From: Blakeslea trispora
Taxonomy: Eukaryota; Mucoromycota; Mucoromycetes; Mucorales; Choanephoraceae
Assembly (NCBI GenBank): GCA_025331445.1
Contig: JAIWNE010000145.1
Span: forward strand, 1-64,000
DNA length: 64,000 nt
Direction of reading: 5' to 3'
Numbering within the stretch: the stretch's first letter is position 1; the number at the start of each line of letters is the position of its first letter. The notes under the pieces are model-generated. The model saw nothing but the letters and a program-made list of their open reading frames with translations, was not told the origin of the DNA and made no database searches. Shown here one piece after another: positions 46,145 to 56,951 of the stretch. The position numbers were made by a program, and so were the translations under genes.

Positions 46145-47529
46145 ACTAAAGATATAGTTGAGGATGTCCAGTTTGAAATGCAAGATGAAGATCTTTTGGA
46201 GCGTTTGGATGGAAACCAACGCCATTACAGGCTGCACAACAATCAACAATTAGACCTGGAATCTTTGAGCGATGACACTTGCCTTTTGTTGTTTAGGTTC
46301 ACCTTAAATCAAATTAAACATATCAAGGCTGCCATTCGTCTTGCTGATCAACTCACCTTTAGTGGTGGTGATGTTCAGCATAGATCCAAGCGCGATGCTG
46401 TTTACTCTTTAGCCATCTTGTTGAGAAGATTGGCTTATCCTTCTCGGTTGAAAGACTTGTCTCTTCTTTTTGGATATGACTTCTCCACGATCAGCATCAT
46501 CGTGAACGGCATGCTCGATCTCTTGGATCTTTTGTTTCGCTCTGGCATAGAGTTCAATTGGCACCAATTTCGGGTTCAAAACCTAAAATCATTTAATGCT
46601 GCGATCATTGAAAAAGGATCTTACTTTTCGGATGTCGTTGCATTTATCGATGGTACTTGCAACGCCATCTGTCGTCCAACAGACAATCAAGAGATATGCT
46701 ACAATGACCACGAAAGAAACCATTGCTTGAAATACCAAGGTATTGTTACGCCTGATGACATAACATGGAGCTTGGCAGGTCCTTTTGCAAGAGCAATGCA
46801 CGATCAAAGAATGCTCAATGAAAGCGAGGTGCTGGAGAAGATTGAAGAGCTATTTGACCAGAGAGATTCAGGAGGTAAGCTGTACGCCCTTTACGGGGAT
46901 GCAGCTTATGGCAGACATGAGTGCCTTATTAAGCCCATAACCAACAGAAGTATGGCAAGAAGAACTGATGCTGCATGTGATATTTGACGTATGAATCAGT
47001 AAGTTGTAGAAATGAGTCGGCTAAGCGAAATGAGTCTCCTTGAATCCTTTATTAAAAGTAAGGGAAGATTCATAAGTCAAAAGTAAATTGGCTTATAATA
47101 AAAATCAATCTCTTGTAATTTAAGTTCAGTACCAATAAAATACGTAGAATCATTTAAATGATTTCTACCTTCTAATATGATGTTAACATTGTATTAGAAG
47201 GTTTTAGTATTATAGGTGTAATCTAATTCGACTTGGCTATAGGAAGCTTGGAGAAATACCATACTGCAGTCAGAGTAAATCAGCAAATGTCTAGACTACG
47301 TGTAGCAGTAGAGTGGGAATTTGGGCATACCTCTACTTTGTTTGCACATGTCCACTTCTAGCCCAAAATGAAGCTGCAACAAAATCTTGTGGGTCCAACT
47401 TACAGAGTTGCCACTCTCTTTAAAAACATTCATATTTGTATCAATGGAGGAAATCAAACGAGCAGATATTTTTCTGTAGACCCTCCCACGCTTGATGAAT
47501 ACATCAGAAGCTGTTTAAGTCAGCAATAA
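46145..47529 (+). pseudogene. PIF/Harbinger (DDE_Tnp_4) transposase, interrupted by a solo LTR
   Basis: The plus-strand frame is clear from VEDVQFEMQDED (about 46152). A helix-turn-helix-like region (LAYPSRLKDLSLLFGYDFSTIS) precedes the catalytic core: FIDGT (first Asp), YALYGDAAYG (second Asp) and, after the LTR, VAVEWEFGH (Glu). These match the DDE_4 nuclease used to cut Harbinger elements. The solo LTR 46976-47263 separates the second Asp from the Glu, and a TAG at 47359-47361 lies just past the Glu. The frame otherwise continues to TAA at 47527. A separate DNA-binding partner gene lies downstream on the opposite strand, which is usual for this superfamily. Confidence 0.85.
46976..47263 (-). 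repeat. Solo LTR, family I, copy 3
   Basis: 288 bp, here inverted relative to 121-411, flanked by CTGCA (46971-46975 and 47264-47268). Its removal joins RTDAA and VRVNQQM in frame. Confidence 0.9.
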
Positions 47530-47659
47530 ATAGTTGCAAATTATTTGCTTAATTAACTTTATTTTTTTTCTCTTTTCCCTTTCCTTTTTCTTTGCTTGGG
47601 TCTTCTGTCTGGCCGTCGTCGGTTTTTGTTCTCTTGAGCTCCAGCAACTCTTTTGTCAA

Positions 47660-48722
47660 TTATATCAACATTTGCTGGTTATTCAGCGAGGATTGTTGAA
47701 TATCCAGCAATACTTTTCGATCCATGGCTTGGACATTTCGATATTCTGCCATAAATAGAAAAAAGGCATTCATGCTTTGTAGCATGACAGCTTGCTTTTG
47801 TGTCATAGCTGCTTGGTTTTGTGTCATGGCTGCTTGGTTTTGTGCCATGGTTGCATGACTTTGTTGAGTGCCCTTCATGGACGACAACAGCTTTTCATTC
47901 CACTGAACGATTTGGTTCGTAAACCCTTCCATTCTGTCTAAGCACTCCGTCAAGAAACGGTGTTCGCTTCTAACAGATTCTTCGGCAATTTCGATAATTC
48001 TTGAAACAGATCGAAGTGCCTGTCTTACTCTTTGACTACGACTGTCTTCTTCTTCATCGTCATCTCAGTCTCTTGATCGACGCAAGGGATTGTGTCTACT
48101 CATCTCTGGATTACTTCTGTAGGACCGGATTCTGTTGACCTGCTCCATTATTTCGGTCTCTTTCAGCCTTCTTTCAGCTATCACGTCAACTTCTGCCGAA
48201 CGGTCTTTAGCGTTCTTTCGCTTTGTCTCTGAGTGCTAATTAAGATTGATTTTCAACAAATGCTTTATTACTAGCCGAATGAGGCATTCGCTACTTACTT
48301 TTTCATACACGTCTAAGCATTTTTGGGTATAGGCATCGATTCTGTCTAGTGTATCTGATTGCTTGCTTTGAGTTTCCTGCTCCTTATACACGCGATTGAT
48401 TTCTTTGCGCACAAAGTCTCTGACAGTCTTGACACTAACATCTGTCAACTGAGAATCAACCTGGTTGACATTAAAGGTAATGTTGGTCCAAAAGGCTTCT
48501 CTTTCGTTCCACTTTTGACCATAGGTGTTAATGCCATGAGGAAAATCAATGGCTGTTTTTTTTTCGCTCATCACTCAAATAGCCTCTTTTATCTTGAGGT
48601 TGTTGAGCTTGACCAACATCTTCCACTTGTTTTGAAGCGCTAGAGAAATTGTCCTCAGCGGTGTCGTACATAACATCCTCATCATTGTTGTTAATGTTGT
48701 TGTCGTTGTCAGAAGAGCTCAT
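47660..48722 (-). pseudogene. Harbinger partner protein (Myb/SANT-like) with coiled tail, broken
   Basis: ATG at 48722 opens a Ser/Asp/Asn-rich N-terminus (MSSSDNDNNINNNDED). Near 48570 an A-run shifts the frame by one. The reading then has NTYGQKWNEREAFWTNITFN...TVRDFVRKEINRVYKEQ, a Trp-rich helical domain like the SANT/Myb modules of Harbinger accessory proteins. An intron (about 48237-48299, GTAAGT...TTAG) leads to a charged exon with a TGA near 48066 and a C-terminal coiled region containing three seven-residue repeats (MAQNQAA, MTQNQAA, MTQKQAV). Such partners usually carry the transposase to DNA and the nucleus. Assignment by position and composition. Confidence 0.55.
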
Positions 48723-49610
48723 TTTTGTGTAATTAATTAAAAAGGCAATGTGAAATAAGTGTTAAAGAATGAACAATTAATCTGCAAACGACCCATCAAT
48801 TTAAAGATGGCTGTTGTATTCAACATCCTTATTACTAACATTTACAAACAATAAATTCAGAATCGGTTAATTTATAAATATAAAAACAAAAGCTACAATA
48901 TGAAGAATCTCATTTTATGCAGCGAAGCATTCGTGAGAGTGACATATGAATGTAATGCTGTATTTCGCAATAACTTAGGTGAACTGTGCGGATCCTCTTT
49001 TCTAATTATTTCAAAAGATATGCGATAAACCATTAAAGAAAATGAATAGTCAATGGCTTGATTTATCATATAAAATATCAAGATTTGGGTTGCCAGCAAT
49101 GTAGGCCTTAGTCATTTAGGCTTTTCCTCAAATTATCATGTCACTGTTAGTTGAATTAAGATGTTGCAACGACCATGCTCTTCCTTCTTCAATACTGATT
49201 TCTATTCATTTTCCGCTCATTTTAGCGTGTCGGAATCCAATTTTAGCCAATAGAACTGCTTAAATTCATATACCGATTTTTAGACGAACTTTATTTAACG
49301 GACGCCAGTAGCGTCTGTTCAATAAGGTTTGTCTAAAGATAACGTGACCCTCAGCGGAGCTTTTTCCTAACAGGGTAGCCTAAGGACGAAATTTTTTTCC
49401 CCTAAATCCTCTATTTATATCGACATTCAGAATTTAATGTCACGTCACGTGATGTGATATTACATTACAGAATTTTTTGAACAAAAGCTATAGGGCTTTT
49501 CCTATTGAGAAAACGCCCTAAAAAGTGGCTGTATTTAAAAGCTGTTTTAAAATCAGAACAAGGAAAACTTTGACTATGGCAGGAAAATGTTTCCCAAGAT
49601 AAATCTGATT
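48723..49610. other. Non-coding interval, possible end of the Harbinger element
   Basis: No gene seen. Around 49440-49465 lies GTCACGTCACGTGATGTGAT, containing the palindrome TCACGTGA. At 49300-49400 is a GC-richer block. I could not find paired terminal inverted repeats. Confidence 0.3.
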
Positions 49611-49920
49611 TGTCAGTGTACAGAAATACAATAGTAAATTGAAATTAGTCAAAAAAAATACTGTTTATTGAGTGTAGAATAATAGCTTATTTATACTAGA
49701 ATATCTGTGTCAAATTGAAAGTATGAGTATAAGGGTTTGATGCAATAACTGGGCTTTGCATTAGAATAGCTGACTAGCTATTACGTTTGATCAAAGACAG
49801 AGTAATAAAGCCATGTCAAGATCTGCATGATTTATTTTGTAATCGAATGTCAGTGATTGAGTCCTTGACATTCTAAGTAGATTACATCAGCTACATTGAT
49901 CCAGCTATTTTATTGGTACA
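49611..49920 (-). repeat. LTR-like repeat, family F
   Basis: On the minus strand it runs TGTACCAATAAAATAGC...CTGTACACTGACA. Its minus-strand end recurs at 33780-33880 and its first 27 plus-strand bases recur at 50421-50447. TATAAATA lies near 49690 on the minus strand. No matching 5-bp flanks. Confidence 0.45.
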
Positions 49921-50170
49921 TATGCGATGAATTATGACATGTTGTATGATAGATACAACAAAATCGTCAAGTTCAAAAAAGTTTTCCCAACTTTGCGGGC
50001 TTTGCTTTTCATCAGCTCAAAAATTTCTATTAGATGGGAGTGTTTACCTTTCACAATATGTCAAACACTAGGTTACACTAAACACAAGTCCAAAGTTCAA
50101 AATCCTAGACGAGAATGCTAAGCGTCAGCTTAAACAGGAAGAACTCGGAGAATGGGTGTTGCATACAACA

Positions 50171-50333
50171 TGATGTATCGTAAGCTAGATGCATCATTAA
50201 ATCAAGACATTTATTTAAGACACAATTCTACTTTGTGTCACCAAACTCAATTTATATTGACATCCCATCCTTGCACTGAATAAAACCCTCTCTTTGATCT
50301 TGTTTAACTTATCTTGACTTAACAAATAAATTA
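50171..50333 (+). repeat. Solo LTR of the B/C family
   Basis: 163 bp, TGATGTATCGTAAGC...ACAAATAAATTA, very like 44260-44422. It is preceded by TGTTGCATACAACA, the first 14 bases of the E LTR, so it may have landed at the edge of an E LTR or been joined to it by recombination. No flanking duplication. Confidence 0.75.
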
Positions 50334-50447
50334 CTGACGATGCAGAAATGATGTTGGTGACTTTTGTCCAATATGCGAGTGACGAAGAAGCTTTGGGTGA
50401 AGAAGAAGAAAATATTGATTTGTCAGTGTACAGAAATACAATAGTAG

Positions 50448-50926
50448 TAGGAATCGCAATCTGTCGGGTACGGGTCGAGTTTGACTCGACTCAACTTACA
50501 AAAAGTCGGGTTTGCCAAAAATCTAAAGTCGAGTCGAGTCACCCGTCGGGTACCCGACGGGTTAAGGTATTTGGGCTTACTCTAGTGTTACTGTAGAAGT
50601 AGTATAGAGCTCAATTTTGCTTTTGATTAAAAAAACTCCTTTTCTTACATTACATTTATCATTTTGGTCATATTATTTTTCTTTTATTATTTACTTGCAG
50701 TATCGATAATACGATGATGCTAATTTCATAAAACGCGGAACTACCCAAAATCTAACAACTCAAGCCTACAATGAAAAAGAGTAAAGGTTATGCGATTTAT
50801 CACAATTGTAATCTTATTTGGAAAGTTACTTTTTAAGCGATGAGTGATCAATGCTCAAATATAAAGCCAGCCACTACCAAACAATTTGTAAAAAAGTTAA
50901 ATGTAGCAAGAGAAAATGCTAATGAT
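50448..50926 (+). repeat. hAT end fragment (copy 3) carrying element E
   Basis: Plus strand starts TAGGAATCGCAATCTGTCGG, the inverted right end of hAT copy 1, and continues through its subterminal CCCGACGGG/GACTCGAC region to ATGAT, where the E LTR starts. The left flank is a copy of the family F end. The other half of this hAT is missing to the right of E. Confidence 0.8.
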
Positions 50927-51221
50927 TGTTGCATACAACAGCCTCTTTTAGAGCAATAAAATAAAGTAAAGATCAGATTAGGCTTATTGTGACCAGTCTA
51001 TTTCTATATATGGAATTCTCAGGCTGTTGCGTTCAAACGGTACAAACACTGGATACAATGTATCCAGGTTACAGGCAATGTATACATTGTGCTCAAGTTA
51101 CTCAGTTATCATACCTGTATTTCCCATAGTATAAATAGAGACCGAAGACATATATCTGAATAAAACATCTTTCTTTTGGTCTGATTGATTTTTATTGTTA
51201 CAAATTAGTGAATATATCACA
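50927..51221 (+). repeat. Element E 5' LTR
   Basis: TGTTGCATACAACAGCC...GAATATATCACA. U3 carries two palindromes: CTGGATACAATGTATCCAG (51049-51067) and CAATGTATACATTG (51076-51089). A TATA box (TATAAATAG, 51130-51138) and AATAAA (51159-51164) mark promoter and polyadenylation signals only about 25 bp apart. Confidence 0.85.
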
Positions 51222-51282
51222 TTTTTTTTCAATCAAGATACTCTCTGTTCTCTGTCTCTCTTCTCTGTTCACTACTCCAACA

Positions 51283-54200
51283 ATGTCAAACTCACCTGTC
51301 TCCTCTTCTTCCTCTTCCGCAGTCGTAGATGTCGACATGGACGTCGTTGTCCAGGAACCTCTTCCTGTTGTTGCTGCTCCTGTTGTCTCTGCTTCTGTTG
51401 CTCCTGCCCCTGTGATTGGTGTCTCTGCTCCTGTGGTTGGTGTCGCTGCTCCTGTTGTGGTGGATGCCTCCCCTCTTCGTCACGCCGTCAACATCTTGAT
51501 GGCCGAACTTGTAGTCTTGGGCTGCAAGTATCACGGTGCCACTGAAGAAGCTGATCTTGCTGATTTGCGTAGTCAAATCGACAGTAAGAAGGCCGATTTG
51601 GAGGTGCTCACTCGCACTTTGGAGAGTGTAGATGGTCCTGCTGTGTCTCCTGCTGTGGGTGCTGCTCCTTGGTCTGGTGCTTCTATTGCTGCTCCTGTGT
51701 CTTCTCATGTTGTCTGCTCCTCTGCTCTGGCTCTGTTCCAGTGGGAAGGTTGCGTGTGTTGTGAAGGTAATGGAAGAAACAAAGAAATCCTTTAGAACTC
51801 GTATGGGTTTATTAAAGAAAAATCAGATGTCGTTTATAGCTATGGAATATCTAGGTATTTATATCTTTTAGGTCGGATAAACTGATTCTATCATCTAGAG
51901 ATGATCAGGGAATCTATTTTAATATCGAAGATACGGAACACTATATCATTGACCATGTCTCAGATATTCAGTCTACTCAGCTCTCAGGTCATAGCTGATC
52001 TGAGATGGTAAGATAGAAAAAATTGTTTTAATAAATTCTTTAGCACCATCTTGTCATTTTCATTGTCACATCAATTCTGATTCGGTATAGCTGATATCAA
52101 TGGTTTATCCACATCGATAAGGCCTGAGTCCCGAGAGCCAATTGGTCTATTTGATATATGATCCAATTTGTCTCTCAAGTTAGCATCATATTAGAATCGA
52201 TCTCTAAAGGATAGATAGATGAAGTAGACATTGATCCATTACAGTTACTCTAGTTCTATTCTAGACTCTATGTCCAGATATAGCATGTATAATAATACTT
52301 TGTATCATTTATTTCGTAATCAGTATATAGATTCTAAATGTTCACAACAGCGTGCACGACAATAAGTCGCGCATCTTTCCTGATGTGCATGCATGTATCA
52401 TGTTCCTTGAGGATGTGATGCGTGCCAACGAGTTGGATTTAAACCAACATTACTTGCGGTTGGTTTCCCAACTTCTTTCTTACACCGCTCGTCAGTGGTA
52501 TGAACAGTTTCTGTTCAAGTTTGGTTCTGCTTCGCCCTCTTGGGGTGAGTTCAAGTCTGCTTTCTCTTCTCGTTTTGGACGAACTGTTCCACAGGAACAA
52601 GCGGACTGTTCCTTGGCCCTCTCCAAGATGATGATGACGCCTGGTGAAGGCTTCGAGGCTTTTGTGGACCGCTTTCGGGACTTGTGTCGTCGTTCTGGCC
52701 CTCTCTGCTTGCCCTCTCCTGTGTTGATGGACAAGTTCCAATGTGCTATACCTAGCTATCTGCTAGAAAAGGTTCTCTTGGCTCGTGCTGCTCTGCCTGA
52801 GCACGCAAGCTGGGACATTGACCAGTTGGTGGCTGTTTCTTTGCGTGTCCACAAGGACAGTCAAGACTTGGGTTCTCGTGGTTCTTTGGCTTCTGGTGGT
52901 GGCGTTGGCTCGTCCAAGTGGGCTGCCAAGTCGGGCGCTAAGGTGTCCAAACGTTCTGCTTCTTCTTCCTCCGGTCGGTACTGTGAGTTGCACAGGGTGC
53001 ACACTCACAACACCGCCGATTGTAAGGCTTTTTCTGTTGTGTCTGCCGCTTTGGCGAATGGTGCTTCTTCCTCTGTTTCTGCTGCTTCTTCTTCTTCGTC
53101 TGGTCCTTTGACGTCGGCCCGTCGCGCTGACAAAGGGAAGGGCAAGGAGAAGGAAAAGAAGTGTTTTCGTTGTGGTGCCTTGGGTTGGTCCAAGGCACAT
53201 CAGTGCAACTCTGCTGTGCCTTCGGGCAATCACCGTTTCGGGATGATGTCCATCTCTGGTTCTTCGTCGGCTGCCTCTGGCACTTCGTCGGCTGCCTCTT
53301 CTTCTTCTTCGTCTGCTGTTGTTGGCGAAGGCGCCAATGAGGCTTGGTTGTCTGCTGCTGGCACTTCTGCTGCTGGCACTCCTGTTGTTTCTCCTGTCGC
53401 TGCTGGCACTTCTGCTGTTGGCACTTTGGGTGCGAGTGGTTCTCCTGCTCCTTTGTCTGGTGTTGCACACACCAATGCTGCTGTTCCTGTTGCCTCTGTG
53501 GGTGACTCCTCTGCTTTGTCTGCTTTGTCTTCTTTGTCGTCTTCTTCGGAAGACGATATGGATATCGATGAACGTGTGGTAGAGGCTGCACAGCAATGTA
53601 AGTTTGATACGGAATTTTCGAAACTGCCAGAGTATAAATCTAACGCTCTTATCGTTCCAATTATTGTAGAAAAAGTTGCTGTGTACGCCTTGGTGGACAG
53701 TGGTGCCACTTTTAGTGTGGTTCATCCTTCGTTCTTCTCTTCCCTTGGCCTTCCTCTTGTGCCTACCTCTGGTAGTGTACAATTGGGACACGAAAAGTCT
53801 TCTGCGCCTCGTTTGGGGCAATGCAGCCTAAAGCTTTTGTACAATAAAAAATTCTTAAATCATACTTTCGAAGTTTTCAATGCATTTTCTATTAAGGATA
53901 ACGTACCTGTTATTATTGGCTTAGATTTGATGCCTCGTTTGGGTATTTCAATTCATGGATTAGTTACTTCTTGGTTTGGCACTACAGGACCCAAATTGCC
54001 TTGTCCTATTGACCCTGAAGAAGTAAGTAATGCAGTCAATGCTAGTCCAGTCGGCACATCTACAGAAAGATTGCATTATATGAATCAGTTACAGCCATTG
54101 CTAGATGCCAATGCTAATATTGACCTCAAGTCTACTTTTTGTACGCTACCTAATGCTGTAGTCGACCTTGAGACCAAACCAGGAATGACTGCATTTCAAA

Positions 54201-55774
54201 AACCTTATCCAGTTCCTTTTGCTTACAAAGAAGCTGTATTAGATCAGATTCGAGCATGGATCGATGAAGGCGTTATTGAACGGTCAACGGGTCACACTGA
54301 TTTCAACGTACCCATCTTGTGTGTTGCGAAAAAAGATATCGATGGTGTTTACTCCATGAAAAAACCTAGAATTGTTGCAGATGTTAGAAAGTTGAACAAC
54401 ATCTTGGTCAGTAACGATGTTTACCAATTGCCTCTTATCTCTGACATTCATCAACGTATGGGAAATGCGACTATCATTTCGACAATTGATATCCGTTCTT
54501 GCTTTACTTCGTTTCTCGTAAACCCTAGTCACAAACATAAACTTAGTTTTATGTGTCCTTTCACTAATCTTCGTTACCACTTCCGTAAGATGTGCTTTGG
54601 CATCACATTCATGTCTGCTTTTGTTCAAAATGTTTTGCAAAACTATTTCCATGATTTGCCTTATGTCTCTATCTACGTGGATGATATCACGGTGGCCACT
54701 TCGTCTTCGTTGGAGCATCACTTCCTTTGTCTTGGCACAGTGATTCAGCTATTGACTGACGCTAAGTTGCAGATTAATCCAACTAAATTGGTCATTGCTA
54801 TGAATTCAGTTCATCTCTTGGGTTGGACTATTAGCAATGGTACCTTGTTGCCGGACTTTCGAAAGATTGCTGCAACTGCTTCTTGGGAGGATGCTCCTGC
54901 TACAGGTAAACGACTTGCCTCTTACTTGGGATTCTTGAATTACTTTCGAGGATCAATTCCAAACTACGCTACACTGGCTGCTCCACTTGACTCTCTGCGT
55001 TCTCTCAAGTCTCTTGATGGTGTCTGGACTGAAGAGCATACTATGGCTTTTAAGAAACTGAAACTGGCCTTGGCTTCCGCTGTGATCTTGTCACCTTATG
55101 ATCCTAAGTATCGCTTGCATGTTGCGACTGATGCATCCAAGTATAGTATTGGTGGAGTAGTCTACTATGTCAAGGATAACAGGATTCATTATGTTGGAAT
55201 GGCTAGTCGAAAACTGAACGAAACAGAGCAGCGTTACAGCACTACTCGCCGCGAGTTGCTAGGCTTCTTGTTTGTGTGTCAGCGTTTTCATAAGTTGCTA
55301 TATGGTATTCGCTTTTCCGCTCATGTCGACCATCGCTCACTTGTATTTTTGAAGAGTCAAGCTGTCCCCAACCCTATGATGTTGAACTACTATGAGGCAA
55401 TCTTTAGCTATGACTTTGACATCGTCCATATTCCCGGCGTTACAAACTGCTTGCCTGATGCTCTTAGTAGATTGTACACTCCTGAGTCGTCCAATCTGGA
55501 GGAGGGTGAAACCAGCTACACTAGTTATAACGACAGACATATCTTGAAAAAGAATAACATGTCTAGAACCGAAAGAAAACAAGCGAAATACAATACATGG
55601 GAACCAGCTTCCTCATTTGACTCGCTAAAGCCAATTAATGATTATTGGGTTAGACGAAACGTGACTAATGCAGTAACTCAAGGTACAACGCTGCCTGACA
55701 CTGTCAACAGACGCAAAGACATTTCTTCTGATCGACGTAAGAGAAGATCTGCTCGTCACACTACAAGATTATAA
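51283..55774 (+). CDS. Element E Gag-protease-reverse transcriptase-RNase H polyprotein with chromodomain tail, no integrase
   Basis: Start chosen at ATG 51283, right after the leader. 51283-51756 and 52355-55774 join in frame across the solo LTR to 1,297 codons. Order: Ala/Val/Pro-rich N-terminus, Gag capsid core (YLRLVSQLLSYTARQWYEQF), Ser-rich linker with Cys/His motifs (YCELHRVHTHNTADC; CFRCGALGWSKAHQC), retropepsin (ALVDSGATFSVVHP), reverse transcriptase (IVADVRKLNNILV; ISTIDIRSCFTSF; IYVDDITVAT) and RNase H (HVATDASKYSIGGVVYY; TRRELLGFLFVC; LPDALSRLYTP). After that comes a short polar stretch and the final part of a chromodomain (YNTWEPASSFDSLKPINDYW), then a basic tail. The catalytic YVDD and DSG are intact. 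The whole integrase and most of the chromodomain are lacking, without disturbing the frame. Confidence 0.9.
51757..52349 (-). repeat. Solo LTR (family L2) in element E gag
   Basis: 593 bp, inverted relative to 42596-43186, flanked by GCGTG (51752-51756 and 52350-52354). The E frame rejoins exactly without it. Confidence 0.9.
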
Positions 55775-55942
55775 ACAATGCTATCTTTTTCTTGACACAT
55801 TTTTCCCACTGGGTTTTTTACAAGTTTTTTCTCGATAGCATTATCAAACACAATCTTCTTTACAATCTGAACAACTGAATTAACCACTCTGTGCCTACCA
55901 ATACTTGAACAATTGCGATGATCTGATCTTGGAGGAGGGTAA

Positions 55943-56237
55943 TATTGCATACAACGGCCTCTTTCAGAGCAATAAAATAAAGTAAAGATCAGATTAGGCT
56001 TATTGTGACCAGTCTATTTCTATATATGGAATTCTCAGGCTGTTGCGTTCAAACGGTACAAACACTGGATACAATGTATCCAGGTTACAGGCAATGTATA
56101 CATTGTGCTCAAGTTACTCAGTTATCATACCTGTATTTCCCATAGTATAAATAGAGACAGAAAACATATATCTGAATAAAACATCTTTCTTTTGGTCTGA
56201 TTGACTTTTTATTGTTATTAATAGTGAATATATCACA
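55943..56237 (+). repeat. Element E 3' LTR
   Basis: 295 bp. It begins TATTGCATACAACGGCC, so the first dinucleotide is TA rather than TG, and ends ATATCACA. It keeps both U3 palindromes, TATA box and AATAAA. It differs from the 5' LTR at roughly a dozen positions. Confidence 0.85.
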
Positions 56238-56786
56238 GATACAAAGTATTATTATACATGCTATATCTGGACATAGAGTCTAGAATAGAACTAGAGTAAC
56301 TGTAATGGATCAATGTCTACTTCATCTATCTATCCTTTAGAGATCGATTCTAATATGATGCTAACTTGAGAGACAAATTGGATCATATATCAAATAGACC
56401 AATTGGCTCTCGGGACTCAGGCCTTATCGATGTGGATAAACTATTGATATCAGCTATACCGAATCAGAATTGATGTGACAATGAAAATGACAAGATGGTG
56501 CTAAAGAATTTATTAAAACAATTTTTTCTATCTTACCATCTCAGATTAGCTATGACCTGAGAGCTGAGTAGACTGAATATCTGAGACATGGTCAATGATA
56601 TAGAGTTCCGTATCTTCGATATTAAAATAGATTCCCTGATTATCTCTAGATGATAGAATTAGTTTATCCGACCTAAAAGATATAAATACCTAGATAATCC
56701 ATAGCTATAAACGACATCTTATCTTTCTCTAATAAACCATACGAGTTCTAAAGGATTTCTTTGTTTCTTCCATTACCTTCACAACA
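56238..56786 (+). repeat. Truncated L2 LTR in the LINE
   Basis: Matches 42639-43186 but lacks the first 43 or so bases. It ends CCTTCACAACA, followed by CACAT and then LINE reverse-transcriptase sequence. Its left edge abuts the end of element E exactly, marking a recombination point. Confidence 0.85.
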
Positions 56787-56951
56787 CACATGTTTTCAAC
56801 CAAGATTGAGGGAAAATTCCCTTCAAAACATCATTGTGTATTCGTTTACTTAGCTCACTGCAGGAAGGTTGTTCGACAATCAATCGAACAATCTTATACG
56901 ATAGACCATCTCTTCCGGGGCTGCTTTGTTTTGGGGACCTCTTGGCACCTT
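56787..56951 (-). pseudogene. LINE reverse transcriptase fragment
   Basis: The minus-strand translation reads PGRDGLSYKIVRLIVEQPSC, SELSKRIHNDVLKGIFPQSW and LKTC, which is the first conserved block of non-LTR reverse transcriptase (PG.DGL...). It is the continuation of the LINE whose upstream part lies at 58516-61069, split by hAT copy 2 and cut on its 3' side by the L2 LTR. The remainder of the reverse transcriptase is not in the window. Confidence 0.75.

Larger units (their letters stand above)
50927..56237 (+). mobile_element. Ty3/gypsy element E without integrase
   Basis: LTRs at 50927-51221 and 55943-56237, both 295 bp and roughly 95% identical by eye. Between them is one long plus-strand frame (51283-55774) interrupted only by a solo LTR (51757-52349). 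A purine-rich tract (GGAGGAGGG) precedes the 3' LTR. The left flank ATGAT is hAT sequence, while the right flank is a truncated L2 LTR instead of ATGAT, so the 3' side was rearranged after insertion. Integrase is missing, so movement would need enzymes from another element. Confidence 0.85.

Noticed and set aside
49927..50121. Plus-strand 64-codon frame
   Set aside because: No domain, no relatives in the window, lies between LTR fragments.
52763..53821. Long minus-strand Arg/Ser-rich frame (352 codons) and neighbours opposite element E gag
   Set aside because: Mirror of the Ser/Ala-rich linker; repetitive codon bias opens all frames.
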